Source of the DNA: Planctomycetota bacterium
GTDB lineage: Bacteria > Planctomycetota > Phycisphaerae > Sedimentisphaerales > Anaerobacaceae
Direction: 5' to 3'
Assembly (NCBI GenBank): GCA_022566315.1
Contig: JADFJC010000005.1
Location: forward strand, 18,361 to 82,360
Length of the DNA: 64,000 nucleotides
Part shown: positions 1 to 9,500 of the stretch, piece by piece
How positions within the stretch are numbered: the stretch's first letter is position 1
How the letters are laid out: every line of letters begins with the position of its first letter
Program-made: the position numbers and the translations under genes
The notes under the pieces: generated by a model
Databases searched by the model: none
Seen by the model: the letters and a program-made list of their open reading frames with translations, nothing else
What the model was told of the DNA's origin: nothing

Positions 1-75
1 AAGTGCCTAAAGTGAGTTAAAGTAAAAAAATAATCCATAACTTTAGGCACTCTAAACTTTAGACACTTTATGCAC
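1..75. repeat. Word repeat (GTGCCTAAAGT family) at window edge
   Basis: The non-coding DNA before fliO consists of direct and inverted copies of words such as AAGTGCCTAAAGTGAG and CTTTAGGCAC/CTTTAGACAC. The same words recur at 48917-49016, near 1930 and near 35400-35585. No promoter could be recognised here; the true fliO promoter may lie outside the window. Confidence 0.7.
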
Positions 76-101
76 TTTCTAATTTGGTATTTTGTAGCGT
101 G

Positions 102-632
102 ATGCGATACAGGAAAAAGATTGTTGTTTTTTTGATAACAGTTGTGTTGGGCAGCGGTGTGCTATTGGTCTGCTCGGTTCGATCGGCTACCGATGGAACA
201 GAATTGGAAAATTCAAAACCGAAAGGTTCGCTTCTAACAGGCGGATCCAAATCTAATTCTTTATTTGAAAATGACCCCAATTTTTCGACGAGGACGGGTG
301 ATAAACCAGGCATCCGAGAGTTGTTCTTTAAAATGATGTTTTCGGTTTTGTTCCTTGTTGTTCTGGGTGTAGCGGTGATTTATGTTTCAAAAAGGTTTCT
401 GCCAAAAATTACTAAGCTGTCGGGCAAAGAGATTCGTATTGCTGAAACAGTTCATCTCGGGCCGCGCAAGGCAGTACATCTGCTCGAGATAGGCAATCGA
501 CGGTTCCTTATAGGCAGTACAAATGAGAGCATCACAAGATTGGCCGACTTAACCAGTCCCGCTGCGGCCTCGGCCTTCGCTGAGACGAGTGCCTTAACGG
601 AGTTGTCAGTACAGGAAATGGATAATAATTGA
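102..632 (+). CDS. fliO: Flagellar biosynthetic protein FliO
   Basis: FliO is the small membrane partner that assists assembly of the FliP ring in the flagellar type III export gate. The protein (176 aa from the ATG chosen here) has an N-terminal hydrophobic stretch resembling a signal peptide, a polar periplasmic segment, one strong membrane segment (MMFSVLFLVVLGVAVIYVSK) and a basic cytoplasmic tail with the family-like pattern around LGPRKAVHLLEIGNRRFLIG. The ORF track begins at a TTG at 84; I prefer the ATG at 102, which starts MRYRKK followed directly by the hydrophobic core. It is followed after 8 bases by fliP, the usual order, which supports the call despite the weak sequence conservation of FliO. 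Confidence 0.85.
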   Translation: MRYRKKIVVFLITVVLGSGVLLVCSVRSATDGTELENSKPKGSLLTGGSKSNSLFENDPNFSTRTGDKPGIRELFFKMMFSVLFLVVLGVAVIYVSKRFLPKITKLSGKEIRIAETVHLGPRKAVHLLEIGNRRFLIGSTNESITRLADLTSPAAASAFAETSALTELSVQEMDNN

Positions 633-640
633 GGATATAA

Positions 641-1480
641 ATGACCTGCAAGTTTATTAGAATGTTTTTTCTGGCGTTTTTTGTTTTGATACCAGCCGGA
701 TCCTCTTTTGGCCAGGATGTCAATGTGATCCCAGTGCTGCCTGGACAGCTTGGCGATACTTCCACGACAAGTGCCCCTGCAAACGGTATGCCAAGCATCA
801 CGGATTTGATGACGGTTATAGATAAGGCAACGGCCAGCGAGACCCAAGGCAAAGATTGGTCAACACCTGTCAAACTTGTAATCATCTTTAGCGGCCTGGC
901 GATTCTGCCGAGTCTTATGATGATGATGACTTCCTTTACAAGGATAGTTATCGTTTTGTCTTTTATTCGACGTGCTTTGACCACGCAGAACATACCTCCT
1001 ACTATTGCAATGATGGGTTTGGCTTTATTTCTGACGCTGTACACAATGGCTCCTACATTCGCCAAGGCCAACACAAGCGCCATACAGCCTTATCTTGCGA
1101 ACGAGATTGATTTTCAAACGGCGGGTACCAGGGCCGGGGATTGTATCAAGGAATTTATGCTTCGGCAGTGCCGCCAAGCGGATTTAGCTCTTTTTGTGCG
1201 GATGGCCAAGATAAAACCTCCAACAAGTCTGATGGGCATAGATTTGCATATAGTTATTCCGGCATTTATTATCAGTGAATTCCGCACTGCATTTGAAATA
1301 GGCTGTCTTTTGTTTATTCCTTTTCTACTGATGGATATTGTTATTGCAAGTGTTTTGCTTAGTGCGGGTATGATGATGCTGCCACCAATGATGATTTCAC
1401 TGCCTTTGAAGCTGATATTATTCATTCTTGTTGATGGCTGGGGATTACTTGCCGAGAGTCTTAGTATGAGTTTTAGATAA
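641..1480 (+). CDS. fliP: Flagellar export gate protein FliP
   Basis: FliP forms the core ring of the flagellar type III export gate in the inner membrane. The 279-aa product has a cleavable signal peptide (ending near SSFGQ), then the characteristic conserved blocks MMMMTSFTRIVIVLSFIRRA, PPTIAMMGLALFLTLYTMAP and the C-terminal FLLMDIVIASVLLSAGMMMLPP. Length is close to the usual 245-270 aa. It sits between fliO and fliQ in the standard fliOPQR-flhB order and is presumably cotranscribed with them. A preceding GAGG at 630-634 is a reasonable ribosome binding site. Confidence 0.97.
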   Translation: MTCKFIRMFFLAFFVLIPAGSSFGQDVNVIPVLPGQLGDTSTTSAPANGMPSITDLMTVIDKATASETQGKDWSTPVKLVIIFSGLAILPSLMMMMTSFTRIVIVLSFIRRALTTQNIPPTIAMMGLALFLTLYTMAPTFAKANTSAIQPYLANEIDFQTAGTRAGDCIKEFMLRQCRQADLALFVRMAKIKPPTSLMGIDLHIVIPAFIISEFRTAFEIGCLLFIPFLLMDIVIASVLLSAGMMMLPPMMISLPLKLILFILVDGWGLLAESLSMSFR

Positions 1481-1514
1481 CGTTGAGTGTGAAGTGCCTG
1501 TGATAAGTGGTTGA

Positions 1515-1577
1515 CAATTGAATATTGACTATTGAGAGAAAAAACAGGATTTTAAATTCCAAACCAATAGTCAATAG
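1515..1577. repeat. Inverted word repeat (CAATAGTCAATA)
   Basis: Between fliP and fliQ, TATTGACTATTG (about 1523-1534) and CAATAGTCAATAG (about 1564-1576) form inverted arms separated by about 30 bases. This lies in the untranslated gap immediately before the fliQ ribosome binding site and could fold in mRNA; it also explains the spurious N-terminal extension of the ORF-track fliQ. Confidence 0.6.
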
Positions 1578-1593
1578 AGAAGAGGTACAAGTT

Positions 1594-1863
1594 ATGGATA
1601 GTAGTTTCGTTCTTTACCTGGGCCGGCATACTCTCGAGACGGCTTTGCTTTTAGCTGCTCCGATTCTGCTGACATGTATAGTTGTAGGAGTGGTGATGAC
1701 ATTGTTTCAGGCAGTTACTTCCATACGTGATATGACCTTAACGATAGTTCCTAAGCTTTTGGCTGTCGGCATCGTTACGTTGATTTGTGGCGGTTGGACA
1801 CTGGAGGTGATACTTAGATTTACCAACGAAATGTTTGGCCATATCAGGAATATTGGACACTGA
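1594..1863 (+). CDS. fliQ: Flagellar export gate protein FliQ
   Basis: FliQ is a two-helix membrane component of the export gate. The 89-aa protein starts MDSSFVLYLGRHTLETALL and has two hydrophobic segments (LLLAAPILLTCIVVGVVMTL and IVPKLLAVGIVTLICGGWTL) joined by the conserved FQAVTSIRDMTLTIVPK, matching the family in length and motif. The ORF track begins at 1525, but those 23 extra residues are translated from a repeat; the ATG at 1594 is preceded by AGAGAAGAGG and restores the normal FliQ length. Confidence 0.96.
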   Translation: MDSSFVLYLGRHTLETALLLAAPILLTCIVVGVVMTLFQAVTSIRDMTLTIVPKLLAVGIVTLICGGWTLEVILRFTNEMFGHIRNIGH

Positions 1864-1865
1864 AG

Positions 1866-1926
1866 GGGCAGATGTCAGAAGTCAGAAGTCAGAAATTCTG
1901 TCCTCTGTCCTCTGGCATCTGTTTTC
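1866..1926. repeat. Word repeat (GTCAGAAGTCAGAA / TCTGTCCTCTG)
   Basis: The fliQ-fliR gap holds AGTCAGAAGTCAGAA followed by TCTGTCCTCTGTCCTCTG and TCTGTTTTCTG. The two halves are roughly complementary. The same words recur at 3830-3975, 34180-34206, 38237-38396, 42438-42497, 51765-51812 and 58337-58417. Confidence 0.8.
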
Positions 1927-1949
1927 TGTAGTTCACTTTAGGCATTTTT

Positions 1950-2702
1950 ATGGAACTGATGACCGAAAAACTTCTTGGTTTTGTAATAGTGCTGACAAGG
2001 ATTTCAGCATTTTTTTTGGTACTTCCTATTTTTGGCTGGAAAAGCATTCCTGTCAGGATAAAGGTTGCGTTGACTATTCTGTTAACGATTTTTTTTTCGA
2101 TGATAACACCTGTCCCTATCGAGGCCAAGCAAATCTCTATCGTCAAGGCAGTATTGCTTCTGGCCAACGAAGCTACCTATGGGCTGGCTCTGGGCCTAAG
2201 CATTACTTTTGTATTTGCTGCGGTTAAATTCAGCGGGCGTATTATCGAACAGCAGATGGGTTTGAATATAGCCCAGATTTTGGACCCATTGACCGGTGAT
2301 AGCACTCAACCACTTGGCAGCTTGTTAGAGATGATATTTATACTCCTGTTTCTGAGCGCTAACGGGCATCATTTGTTTTTGTTGGTTATCTCGCGAAGTT
2401 ACGAGACGTTTCCTGCCGGCAGTATCCCAACAATCCACGTTTTGACCGTTGGGATAATTAAGGCTGGTTCGACACTGTTAATGGCCGGCCTGAAATTGGC
2501 CGCACCGATATTGGCGACATTCTTGGTGTTGATGGTTGTATTAGCTGTCTTTGCACGTATGATTCCGGAAATGAACATTCTATTTATCAGTTTGCCAATA
2601 CGTGTAGGTCTGGGATTGTTAATGGTGGCAATTTTTTTGCCATTTATAAATACGTTTGTGGCCGAATTCGCTGATTGGATGGGTAAACTTCTGCCCTTAT
2701 GA
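1950..2702 (+). CDS. fliR: Flagellar export gate protein FliR
   Basis: FliR completes the FliPQR export channel in the inner membrane. The 250-aa protein is strongly hydrophobic with about six membrane segments and shows family blocks such as VLTRISAFFLVLPIFGWKSI, GRIIEQQMGLNIAQILDP and FARMIPEMNILFISLPIRVG. Length equals the family norm (about 260 aa). It lies between fliQ and flhB as expected and ends 20 bases before flhB. Confidence 0.97.
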   Translation: MELMTEKLLGFVIVLTRISAFFLVLPIFGWKSIPVRIKVALTILLTIFFSMITPVPIEAKQISIVKAVLLLANEATYGLALGLSITFVFAAVKFSGRIIEQQMGLNIAQILDPLTGDSTQPLGSLLEMIFILLFLSANGHHLFLLVISRSYETFPAGSIPTIHVLTVGIIKAGSTLLMAGLKLAAPILATFLVLMVVLAVFARMIPEMNILFISLPIRVGLGLLMVAIFLPFINTFVAEFADWMGKLLPL

Positions 2703-2722
2703 ACTAAAATCGGGGACAGATT

Positions 2723-3799
2723 ATGCCAGAGCAAGCTGCCGAAAGGACGGAACAGCCAACAACCAGGAGATTGTCGAAAGCCAGAGGGAAAGGGCGGGTA
2801 CCACAGAGTCAAGAACTGACATCGATTGTAACACTTCTGGTGTTGGTGGCAATGATTACTCTGTTGGCACCGAACTTGCTGCAATTGTTCGTGATACAAA
2901 TTAGGCAGGGGATGTCGTGCGAAAATAGCATTTTTGCTGACAGCAGTGGATTTTTGGATTTCATCAATAGAAAAAGTATCGATTTGATACTTGTTATCTG
3001 CCCCATTCTCGCGGCACTTTGTGCGGGTTCTTTTATAGCCAGCGTCGCTGTCAGCGGACTGAATTATACGCCTGGGGCTTTAGAGCTTAGACTCGACCAG
3101 TTCAATCCCGTCACAGGATTACAGAAACTGGTAAACGCTCGTTCTCTGGTGAAGCTCTTATTGTCCGTGCTGAAACTGCTTTTAATCTCACTCATCGTTT
3201 GGTTCTATCTTCGGAGCAGGCTCGATATGCTTGCTGGGCTTCGATGGGCCTGGTCCACGCAAATACTTGCAGTTATCGCAAAGATAATACTTGGCCTGAT
3301 GATACGCATCGGCATTGTACTGTTGGCTATGGGTATTGCTGATGCCTTCTATCAGAAATGGAAATACATCCAGGAACTGAAGATGACGAAGCAGGAAGTA
3401 AAACTGGAACTCAGGGATACAATAGGTTCGCCTGAGGTCAAAAGTCGAATCCGGAAAATCCAGTTCCAAGCGGTCTTGAGGCGCATGTTGCAGGAAGTGC
3501 CCAAGGCCAGTGTGGTTCTTGTCAACCCAACACATGTAGCTGTTGCGCTGCGTTATGATGCCAAGACGATGGAATCGCCCGTGATGGTGGCCAAAGGGGC
3601 AGACCATTTGGCGGAAAAAATCAGGGAAATTGCACGGGCTTACGGTGTGCCCATTGTAAGAAGGCCGGAGTTGGCCAGAACAATATATTCAACGGTCAAA
3701 CCCGGCAATCCTATACCCGAGGCTTTGTATGTGGTGGTAGCAGAAGTGTTAGCTATGATTTATCGTTTACGTCATAGAAAAGCAAACTCCCAGGTGTAA
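2723..3799 (+). CDS. flhB: Flagellar export switch protein FlhB
   Basis: FlhB is the export-gate protein that switches substrate specificity from rod/hook to filament subunits after self-cleavage. The 358-aa protein has the typical N-terminus (ERTEQPTTRRLSKARGKGRVPQSQEL), four membrane segments, and the autocleavage motif NPTH at about residue 265 followed by VAVALRY. The C-terminal cytoplasmic domain ends with a short basic tail. It closes the fliOPQR-flhB operon; downstream is repeat DNA and the convergent fliD gene. Confidence 0.98.
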   Translation: MPEQAAERTEQPTTRRLSKARGKGRVPQSQELTSIVTLLVLVAMITLLAPNLLQLFVIQIRQGMSCENSIFADSSGFLDFINRKSIDLILVICPILAALCAGSFIASVAVSGLNYTPGALELRLDQFNPVTGLQKLVNARSLVKLLLSVLKLLLISLIVWFYLRSRLDMLAGLRWAWSTQILAVIAKIILGLMIRIGIVLLAMGIADAFYQKWKYIQELKMTKQEVKLELRDTIGSPEVKSRIRKIQFQAVLRRMLQEVPKASVVLVNPTHVAVALRYDAKTMESPVMVAKGADHLAEKIREIARAYGVPIVRRPELARTIYSTVKPGNPIPEALYVVVAEVLAMIYRLRHRKANSQV

Positions 3800-3800
3800 A

Positions 3801-3975
3801 AGACACAAGACTCAAGAGACAAGACTCAGAAGTCAGAAGTCAGAAGATAATTAAGAATGAGTTCATTGTTCATAGTTCGTAGTTCATAGACTAAAAACTA
3901 CGAACGCATAACTACTAACTAAAAAAGTCAGAAGTCAAAGTCTGTCCTCTGTTTTCTGGAGTCTTGAGTCTGAAG
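3801..3975. repeat. Word-repeat array between convergent flhB and fliD
   Basis: This stretch combines CAAGACTCAAGAGACAAGACT, AGTCAGAAGTCAGAA, GTTCATAGTTCGTAGTTCAT and CTGTCCTCTGTTTTCTG words, some as inverted pairs (TTCGTAGTTCATAG with CTACGAACGC). No conventional hairpin-plus-U-run terminator is visible between the two convergent genes, so the folded repeat may be what separates their transcripts (inference). Confidence 0.75.
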
Positions 3976-4037
3976 TCTGTGTTGTTCCCTCCAATAATTT
4001 ACCAGATGAAAACTCACACTACATTCTTGCCTTTATG

Positions 4038-6395
4038 TCATAGAGCGAAACCTAAGGCACCCATCTGTTGTTGTATCAAAGCTATATTTCTCTCAAGACG
4101 AGCAAATCGAGCTATCAGTCTTTCTTCTCTTTTAGTAAGGCGGTTTTCTTCGTATTCAATCTTATCCTGTAGGTATTCTATTTGTTTGTCCACATGTTTC
4201 TGGTCGATTTGGATGGTGCCCGTTGTTACCTTGAGCATATTATCCAGTGCGTCTTCTATTGTGCCGGTAAAACCCTGCTTTACTCTGACAGTGGCGGTGA
4301 AAGTGCCGTCCTGACTTAAGTCAACGCTGAGTTGAAGGGCGTTCTCGGGATACACAGGGTTACCGTTATCGTCAAAGGTGCTGTCGCCGGTAATTATATT
4401 GCCGCTGTATGTTGCATCGCGGTAGGTTGATTCGGTTGAGAGTTTGATTTTGGCGCTGGTGATTGCTCCGCCACTTACCACCACCTCAACGTCGTAGCTG
4501 CCTGCTGTGGTGTACTTGCTGTGGGCGCCGTAAAATTCGATAGTATTACTGTCGCTGCTGCCGGTCTTGTCTGCTCCGATTATGGCCAGTACGCCCATAT
4601 AATCTTCAGCTATTGCTTCATCAAAGACATTCATGTCAAGACTCAATACCCCTTCTCTGTCAAGCTTAAAGCCGAGATGTCCCGGCGTCAGGAACGTGTC
4701 GATATCCTCTATAAATCCATTGGTCCGGACGATAAGGGGTGTGCGAATCTGCTGCCTTATGGTCGAAACGACATAATCTCCCATCAAGAGACCGGCGGTT
4801 TTTAGAACGTCATTGAAGCCGGTCTTTTCCTTAATATACTCGACGGCAAAGTTATAGGCATCAACCATTTTGGTTAGTTTGTCTTTTACCGATTGGATAT
4901 CTCTGGTCAGAGTTAGCTGCTCCCCGTTGGCATCAGTCGTATCGTGCAGATGCAGAGTAACGCCGTAGATAACATCGTCCACGGTGTTAGAGCTTCTTTT
5001 GATCCACCAGTCTGTGTTGTCGCCTTTTGTCGTTTCCGAAAAAGTCCAACCGGAAGAGGGGGTTAGGTTACTCGTATCAATCGAAATCATGCTAACATCA
5101 CCAACAGTACTTCGGAATGTGAATATCGTATCACCATCGTCCCTCAACCTCGCACCACTCACCGTTATATCGCCAGCTTCGACGTTTGACAATGCCTCAA
5201 GTGCAGCTTGAATTTGGGCAGTTGAAGCACCACGGTCAATCGCGGCAGTCGTTTGTCCGTCATAAGTTAGGGTAAAGGTACCTCCCGTCGCCTTGTTGGT
5301 CTTAGACAGCGCCTGCACCTCGGCAATTCCTGGTCCTGTGGGGTAGCCATCGATCCTTATCTCACTATCCTGAGCTGATTGAGTTTCAATAAAGTCCGAG
5401 GCTGTGAAATTCGCCAGGTCCGCCGTTATTGAGCCACCTTCTGTCAAAACGGCCATCGTAGGCAATGTTAATGTGGCCGCGGAACCGTTGGCGTTGTACG
5501 TTAGGGTAATCGAAAGATTGCTTGCCCCGTATGTATCATCCGTCAAAACAATTTTGCCATTTTCAAGGACTGCTTTGGCAATGCCGTCAAAAGCATCGTT
5601 AATCTCAGCGATGAGATGACTAAGTTTGGTGTTGCTGGTGATGCTAAGGTCCACCTGGGTTATCGGATTACCATTGTGGTCTGTACCGGTTATTTCGATA
5701 ACTTCTCCGCCTTCGAGTGTCCCGCTGAATTGTTCAAGGTCTGTAACCTTCGTACTCAGCGTTGCGTTATTACTATTCTGTGTAAGTTCACTATCGGCCT
5801 GCCACACTTCCGTGCTGCTTGCATTGACCGAGATGGTATAATCGGAGCCGGCGTCATTGCCGTTCAACACCAGATGATATGCATCGTTGTAGTACAGCAG
5901 GTTGGCTGTAACACCGGGGTTGTTCGCGTCGTTGTTGATTAAGCCGACCAGGTCCTCCAGTGTTGTAGTCGCTGTGGTCGTTAAGGTTGTTTCCTTATGA
6001 TTGTATGAGTAGATAAAAGTGCCGGCTCCTACGTAATCCTCGGCGTATTCTTTGCCGGTCGTGTGAACCCATCGCTCGGCATTGGCCAACTGGTTGACTA
6101 CGATCGTATAATTGCCTTCAAAAGCGTTATAAGATGCCTCGGCGGTCAATTTGTCGGTATCGCTGGAGGTAACTGAAAAAGCGCGAAGTTCGTTGGCGTC
6201 GGAAAGAGCTCGAACGGAGTTTCTTAAGTTGCTGAGTTTGGTTTCCAGAGTGCTCAGAGCATCTTGTCTTTCCTCCCAAATACTTATGCGTTCTTTATAC
6301 ACATTAAGTGAACGGCGCTCGATAGCCATCAGTTGGGCGATGAGTTTGGTTGTATCTATCCCTGTTAAAAGCCCTGGGAGCTGTAAAGTTGGCAT
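4038..6395 (-). CDS. fliD: Flagellar filament cap protein FliD (long form)
   Basis: FliD is the filament-capping protein that folds flagellin at the tip. The N-terminus (PGLLTGIDTTKLIAQLMAIE) is the conserved FliD_N signature and the C-terminal coiled-coil region (KHVDKQIEYLQDKIEYEENR ... IALIQQQMGALG) is the FliD_C signature. At 785 aa it is far longer than enterobacterial FliD (about 470). The surplus is in the middle, which would form the exposed domains, and includes a segment at about residues 365-450 starting GGTFTLTYDGQTTAAI. It is the last gene of the minus-strand series; a clear sigma-28 promoter was not found upstream. Confidence 0.95.
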   Translation of the reverse strand: MPTLQLPGLLTGIDTTKLIAQLMAIERRSLNVYKERISIWEERQDALSTLETKLSNLRNSVRALSDANELRAFSVTSSDTDKLTAEASYNAFEGNYTIVVNQLANAERWVHTTGKEYAEDYVGAGTFIYSYNHKETTLTTTATTTLEDLVGLINNDANNPGVTANLLYYNDAYHLVLNGNDAGSDYTISVNASSTEVWQADSELTQNSNNATLSTKVTDLEQFSGTLEGGEVIEITGTDHNGNPITQVDLSITSNTKLSHLIAEINDAFDGIAKAVLENGKIVLTDDTYGASNLSITLTYNANGSAATLTLPTMAVLTEGGSITADLANFTASDFIETQSAQDSEIRIDGYPTGPGIAEVQALSKTNKATGGTFTLTYDGQTTAAIDRGASTAQIQAALEALSNVEAGDITVSGARLRDDGDTIFTFRSTVGDVSMISIDTSNLTPSSGWTFSETTKGDNTDWWIKRSSNTVDDVIYGVTLHLHDTTDANGEQLTLTRDIQSVKDKLTKMVDAYNFAVEYIKEKTGFNDVLKTAGLLMGDYVVSTIRQQIRTPLIVRTNGFIEDIDTFLTPGHLGFKLDREGVLSLDMNVFDEAIAEDYMGVLAIIGADKTGSSDSNTIEFYGAHSKYTTAGSYDVEVVVSGGAITSAKIKLSTESTYRDATYSGNIITGDSTFDDNGNPVYPENALQLSVDLSQDGTFTATVRVKQGFTGTIEDALDNMLKVTTGTIQIDQKHVDKQIEYLQDKIEYEENRLTKREERLIARFARLERNIALIQQQMGALGFAL

Positions 6396-6539
6396 CTTTG
6401 TCTGCCTTTTTGGTTTAAGTTTTCATACCTTCACGAAAATCTACAAGCACGGCTAACGCCCGCACCTACGTGATTTATTATCGTTCAAAAACACTTTTAG
6501 CTTAATTATTTATCTTATATTTGCCCACCGTATCTGTTT

Positions 6540-9500
6540 TCATTTAGAAACAACTTGCTGTGGCGCCTCGGTATATCTGGCTCGTATGAGTTTAGACTTT
6601 TGCAATAACTGCCGCAGACCCTGGTTTTCCGGGTCTATTTTTACACAGTCATTTAGCTCTGAACAGGCCCGGTCGAAAGCTGTTCTTGAACACTCAGGGG
6701 CGTTTGTCTTTACATATTCCTGCCCTATTGCAAGGTATGTCCCGGCAGTTAGGCATTTAGCGTGCAATTGCCTCATCTCAGGAGCTATCTTATCCCACTC
6801 AACGTCCGGAAACAGCTCGTCGTATGTGAACGTATCGGTAAATCGCTTGACAACATCAAAATGACTTTTTGCCTTTTGGGCGGAGCAATTTCTTGAAAGA
6901 CTGTCGCTGGTCATTCGGCGCAGATACATAGCACCCTTGAGATGATGTATTTTCAGACCGGCCTTTACGAACCGCCGCATCATATCGTAGTCTTCACCAA
7001 CCAGTAACTCCTCGTCAAAAAAGCCGATTTTATCGAAGACGCTTCTTCTGATACAGGTTCTGAACGGCACTACCGGAAAGCCACAGTGGAAAAGGTCTCT
7101 AATGAGCAATCTTCGGTCCGTGTATTCTGGTCTTTCAATCACTCGAATCGGTTTGGAGTTCTCATCAATAAGACAATCGTCACAATAAACCAGGTCAACA
7201 TCGGGATGTTTTTCAAATTCAGCCAGGTGCGCGGCAATAAAGTCCGCTGTCATCATATCATCGTGGTCAAGCTTTATTAGAAAAGAGCCTTCGGATTTTT
7301 CGATCCCGGTATTGTGCGTGGCAGCAAGCCCGGAATTTTCATGGTAGAAGTATTTTATTCTTTCATCTTTAAAACTGAATACTATGTCTTTGGTATCGTC
7401 TGTGGAGCCATCGTTAACAACAATCAGTTCGAGGTTTCGGTAGTTTTGAATTAGAACACTTTCAATTGCCTCTGCGATATGTTCAGCGGCATTGTAAGCC
7501 GGCATTATCACCGAAACCAGTGGCTCAGATTGTTTACAGCAAGAGCTTTGCCGGATACCTTTCTGCTCACTTTGCTGTTCAGAAACGTAAGGCTCGGAAA
7601 TATTATTGTTTTGCCGTTGTTGGCAACTTTCGTTCTCCAGATCAATCAACCGAAGGTCATAAAGCTTGCTGTTTTCCAGATACCAGTTCCGAACATCAGC
7701 CTCTATCTGATTTTCGAAATAATCAGATATGAACTGTCTTGCAGCGGCGTTGTTGTAGTTTTGTATTTCCCTGTTTAGATACCCTCGGCTCTCAGCCTTC
7801 ATGCTGACCGCAAAGTAGGCAAGTCCCCTAAGAAGGTCATAATTCCTGAAAATTCTCTCTACACCTTTAACTCTCTTACCTACGGTATTGAGAGTGATAA
7901 TACACGATATGTATTTTGAATTGACAAATTGTGCGAGGGCTCTGTCTGCAAATCTATAGAGCATCGTACGGTTAACAGGCCTGGTGTCAAACTCACGCTC
8001 CACAGATTCCTGCAACGCAAGCTCGGCATATTCATTTTGCTGTTCAGCCCGTGTGGCAGAAACAGCTCCCGGCCAGGACCTCAAGTTATATAGATATTCT
8101 CCCAGATTTCGTATCTCTCCGACTTCGGATAATCGTAACAACAGGTCATAGTCCTGGGCATATGTGTACTTTTCATTATATCCTCCGATTTCCACCAGAG
8201 AGGATCTTCGCAACATCATTGACCCATGGCCAACACAGTTTCCAATTGGCAAGTTCTTTTTAATATCTTCATATCCTATTGGTGTCTCCTTGCTACCCCA
8301 AACCTCGCCATTGGAATCAATTCTGCCATACCAAGAGCCCAGAGCTACACATTCCGGATTTTCGTTCAAAAATCCTACCTGTTTTTCAAACCGCTGAGGA
8401 TGAGAAATATCATCCGCATCCATCCGGGCAACATATTCACCTCTACATAACTTTAGCCCAATGTTTAAGGATTTTGTTAAGCCCTTATTTACAGAATTTC
8501 TACAAATGAACGTCCTTGGGTCTTTCATATTAACGAGTATCTCAGAGGTCCTATCGGTGCTTCCATCATCAACTATGATTACCTCAAAATCCTGATATGT
8601 CTGGTTGTATATGCTCTCCAGCGCTTGCTCGATATATTTTTCGGAATTATAAGCAGAAATTAACACGCTAACTTTAGGCCTATTAGTCATGTCCTTGTTC
8701 TTTTCCTGGTAAGGTATGAATGCGTTAAAGCCGCCATTATAGTAATGCTGAACTCTATCATTGTGCCCCTGCAAGTAAACCAGGCCTCTGTCATCAATGT
8801 ATTCATACAGTTTTTTATCCAATGTAAGGCGATATAATTTGCTGTCGGGTATGCCGACAAATACATTGAACCAGGTCACTGTGGGTTTGATTTCCTTTAA
8901 TAACTGGTTTGTTTGAAGGATATCCAATTCTGTCTCATCGGGAACTCCAACGATGACACTTGCCGCTGTCTTTACATCAAACTCATGACACCACTTAAAA
9001 ACATATCTAATTTGCTCGACAGTAATATCTTTTTGCGTCAAATCCAGCATTCTCTGGGAGCCGCTTTCTACGCCGAAATAAAATCCCCTTAAACCAGCAC
9101 GTGACATTAGTTCAACAATATCTCTGGTGAGGTTAGAGACTCTCGATTCGCAAACCCAGGATATCTTTATTCTTTTTTCTATCATCAGGTTGCAAAACTT
9201 TTTCAGCCTTTCTTTGTTAAGAGTAAAGTTATCTTCCCGGAAGTAGATTCCCTTTGTCCCATAATTCTTAATAAGATATTCGATGTCAGAGACAATCCGC
9301 TCAGCGCTAAAATATGTATACTTCTTTCCCCAGATGGAACCGACCGAGCAAAATTGGCATCTGAAGGGGCAGCCACGACTGGTGTTCATTGTGAATACAG
9401 GCTGGTCTTCAAAAAACCTTACATTCCAATTGTAGGGTAACTTGACAAAATAATCCCAGGCGGGCATTGGGAGCGCATCTAAATTCTCTATTCGAGGATA

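Noticed and set aside
452-1083. Minus-strand ORFs overlapping fliO/fliP (452..847, 532..1083)
   Set aside because: Shadow frames of clear flagellar genes; no ribosome binding sites or family matches.
6396-6539. Sigma-28 promoter for fliD (TAAAAGTG ... CGATAA on the minus strand)
   Set aside because: Only 12 bases separate TAAA from CGATAA where about 17 are needed.
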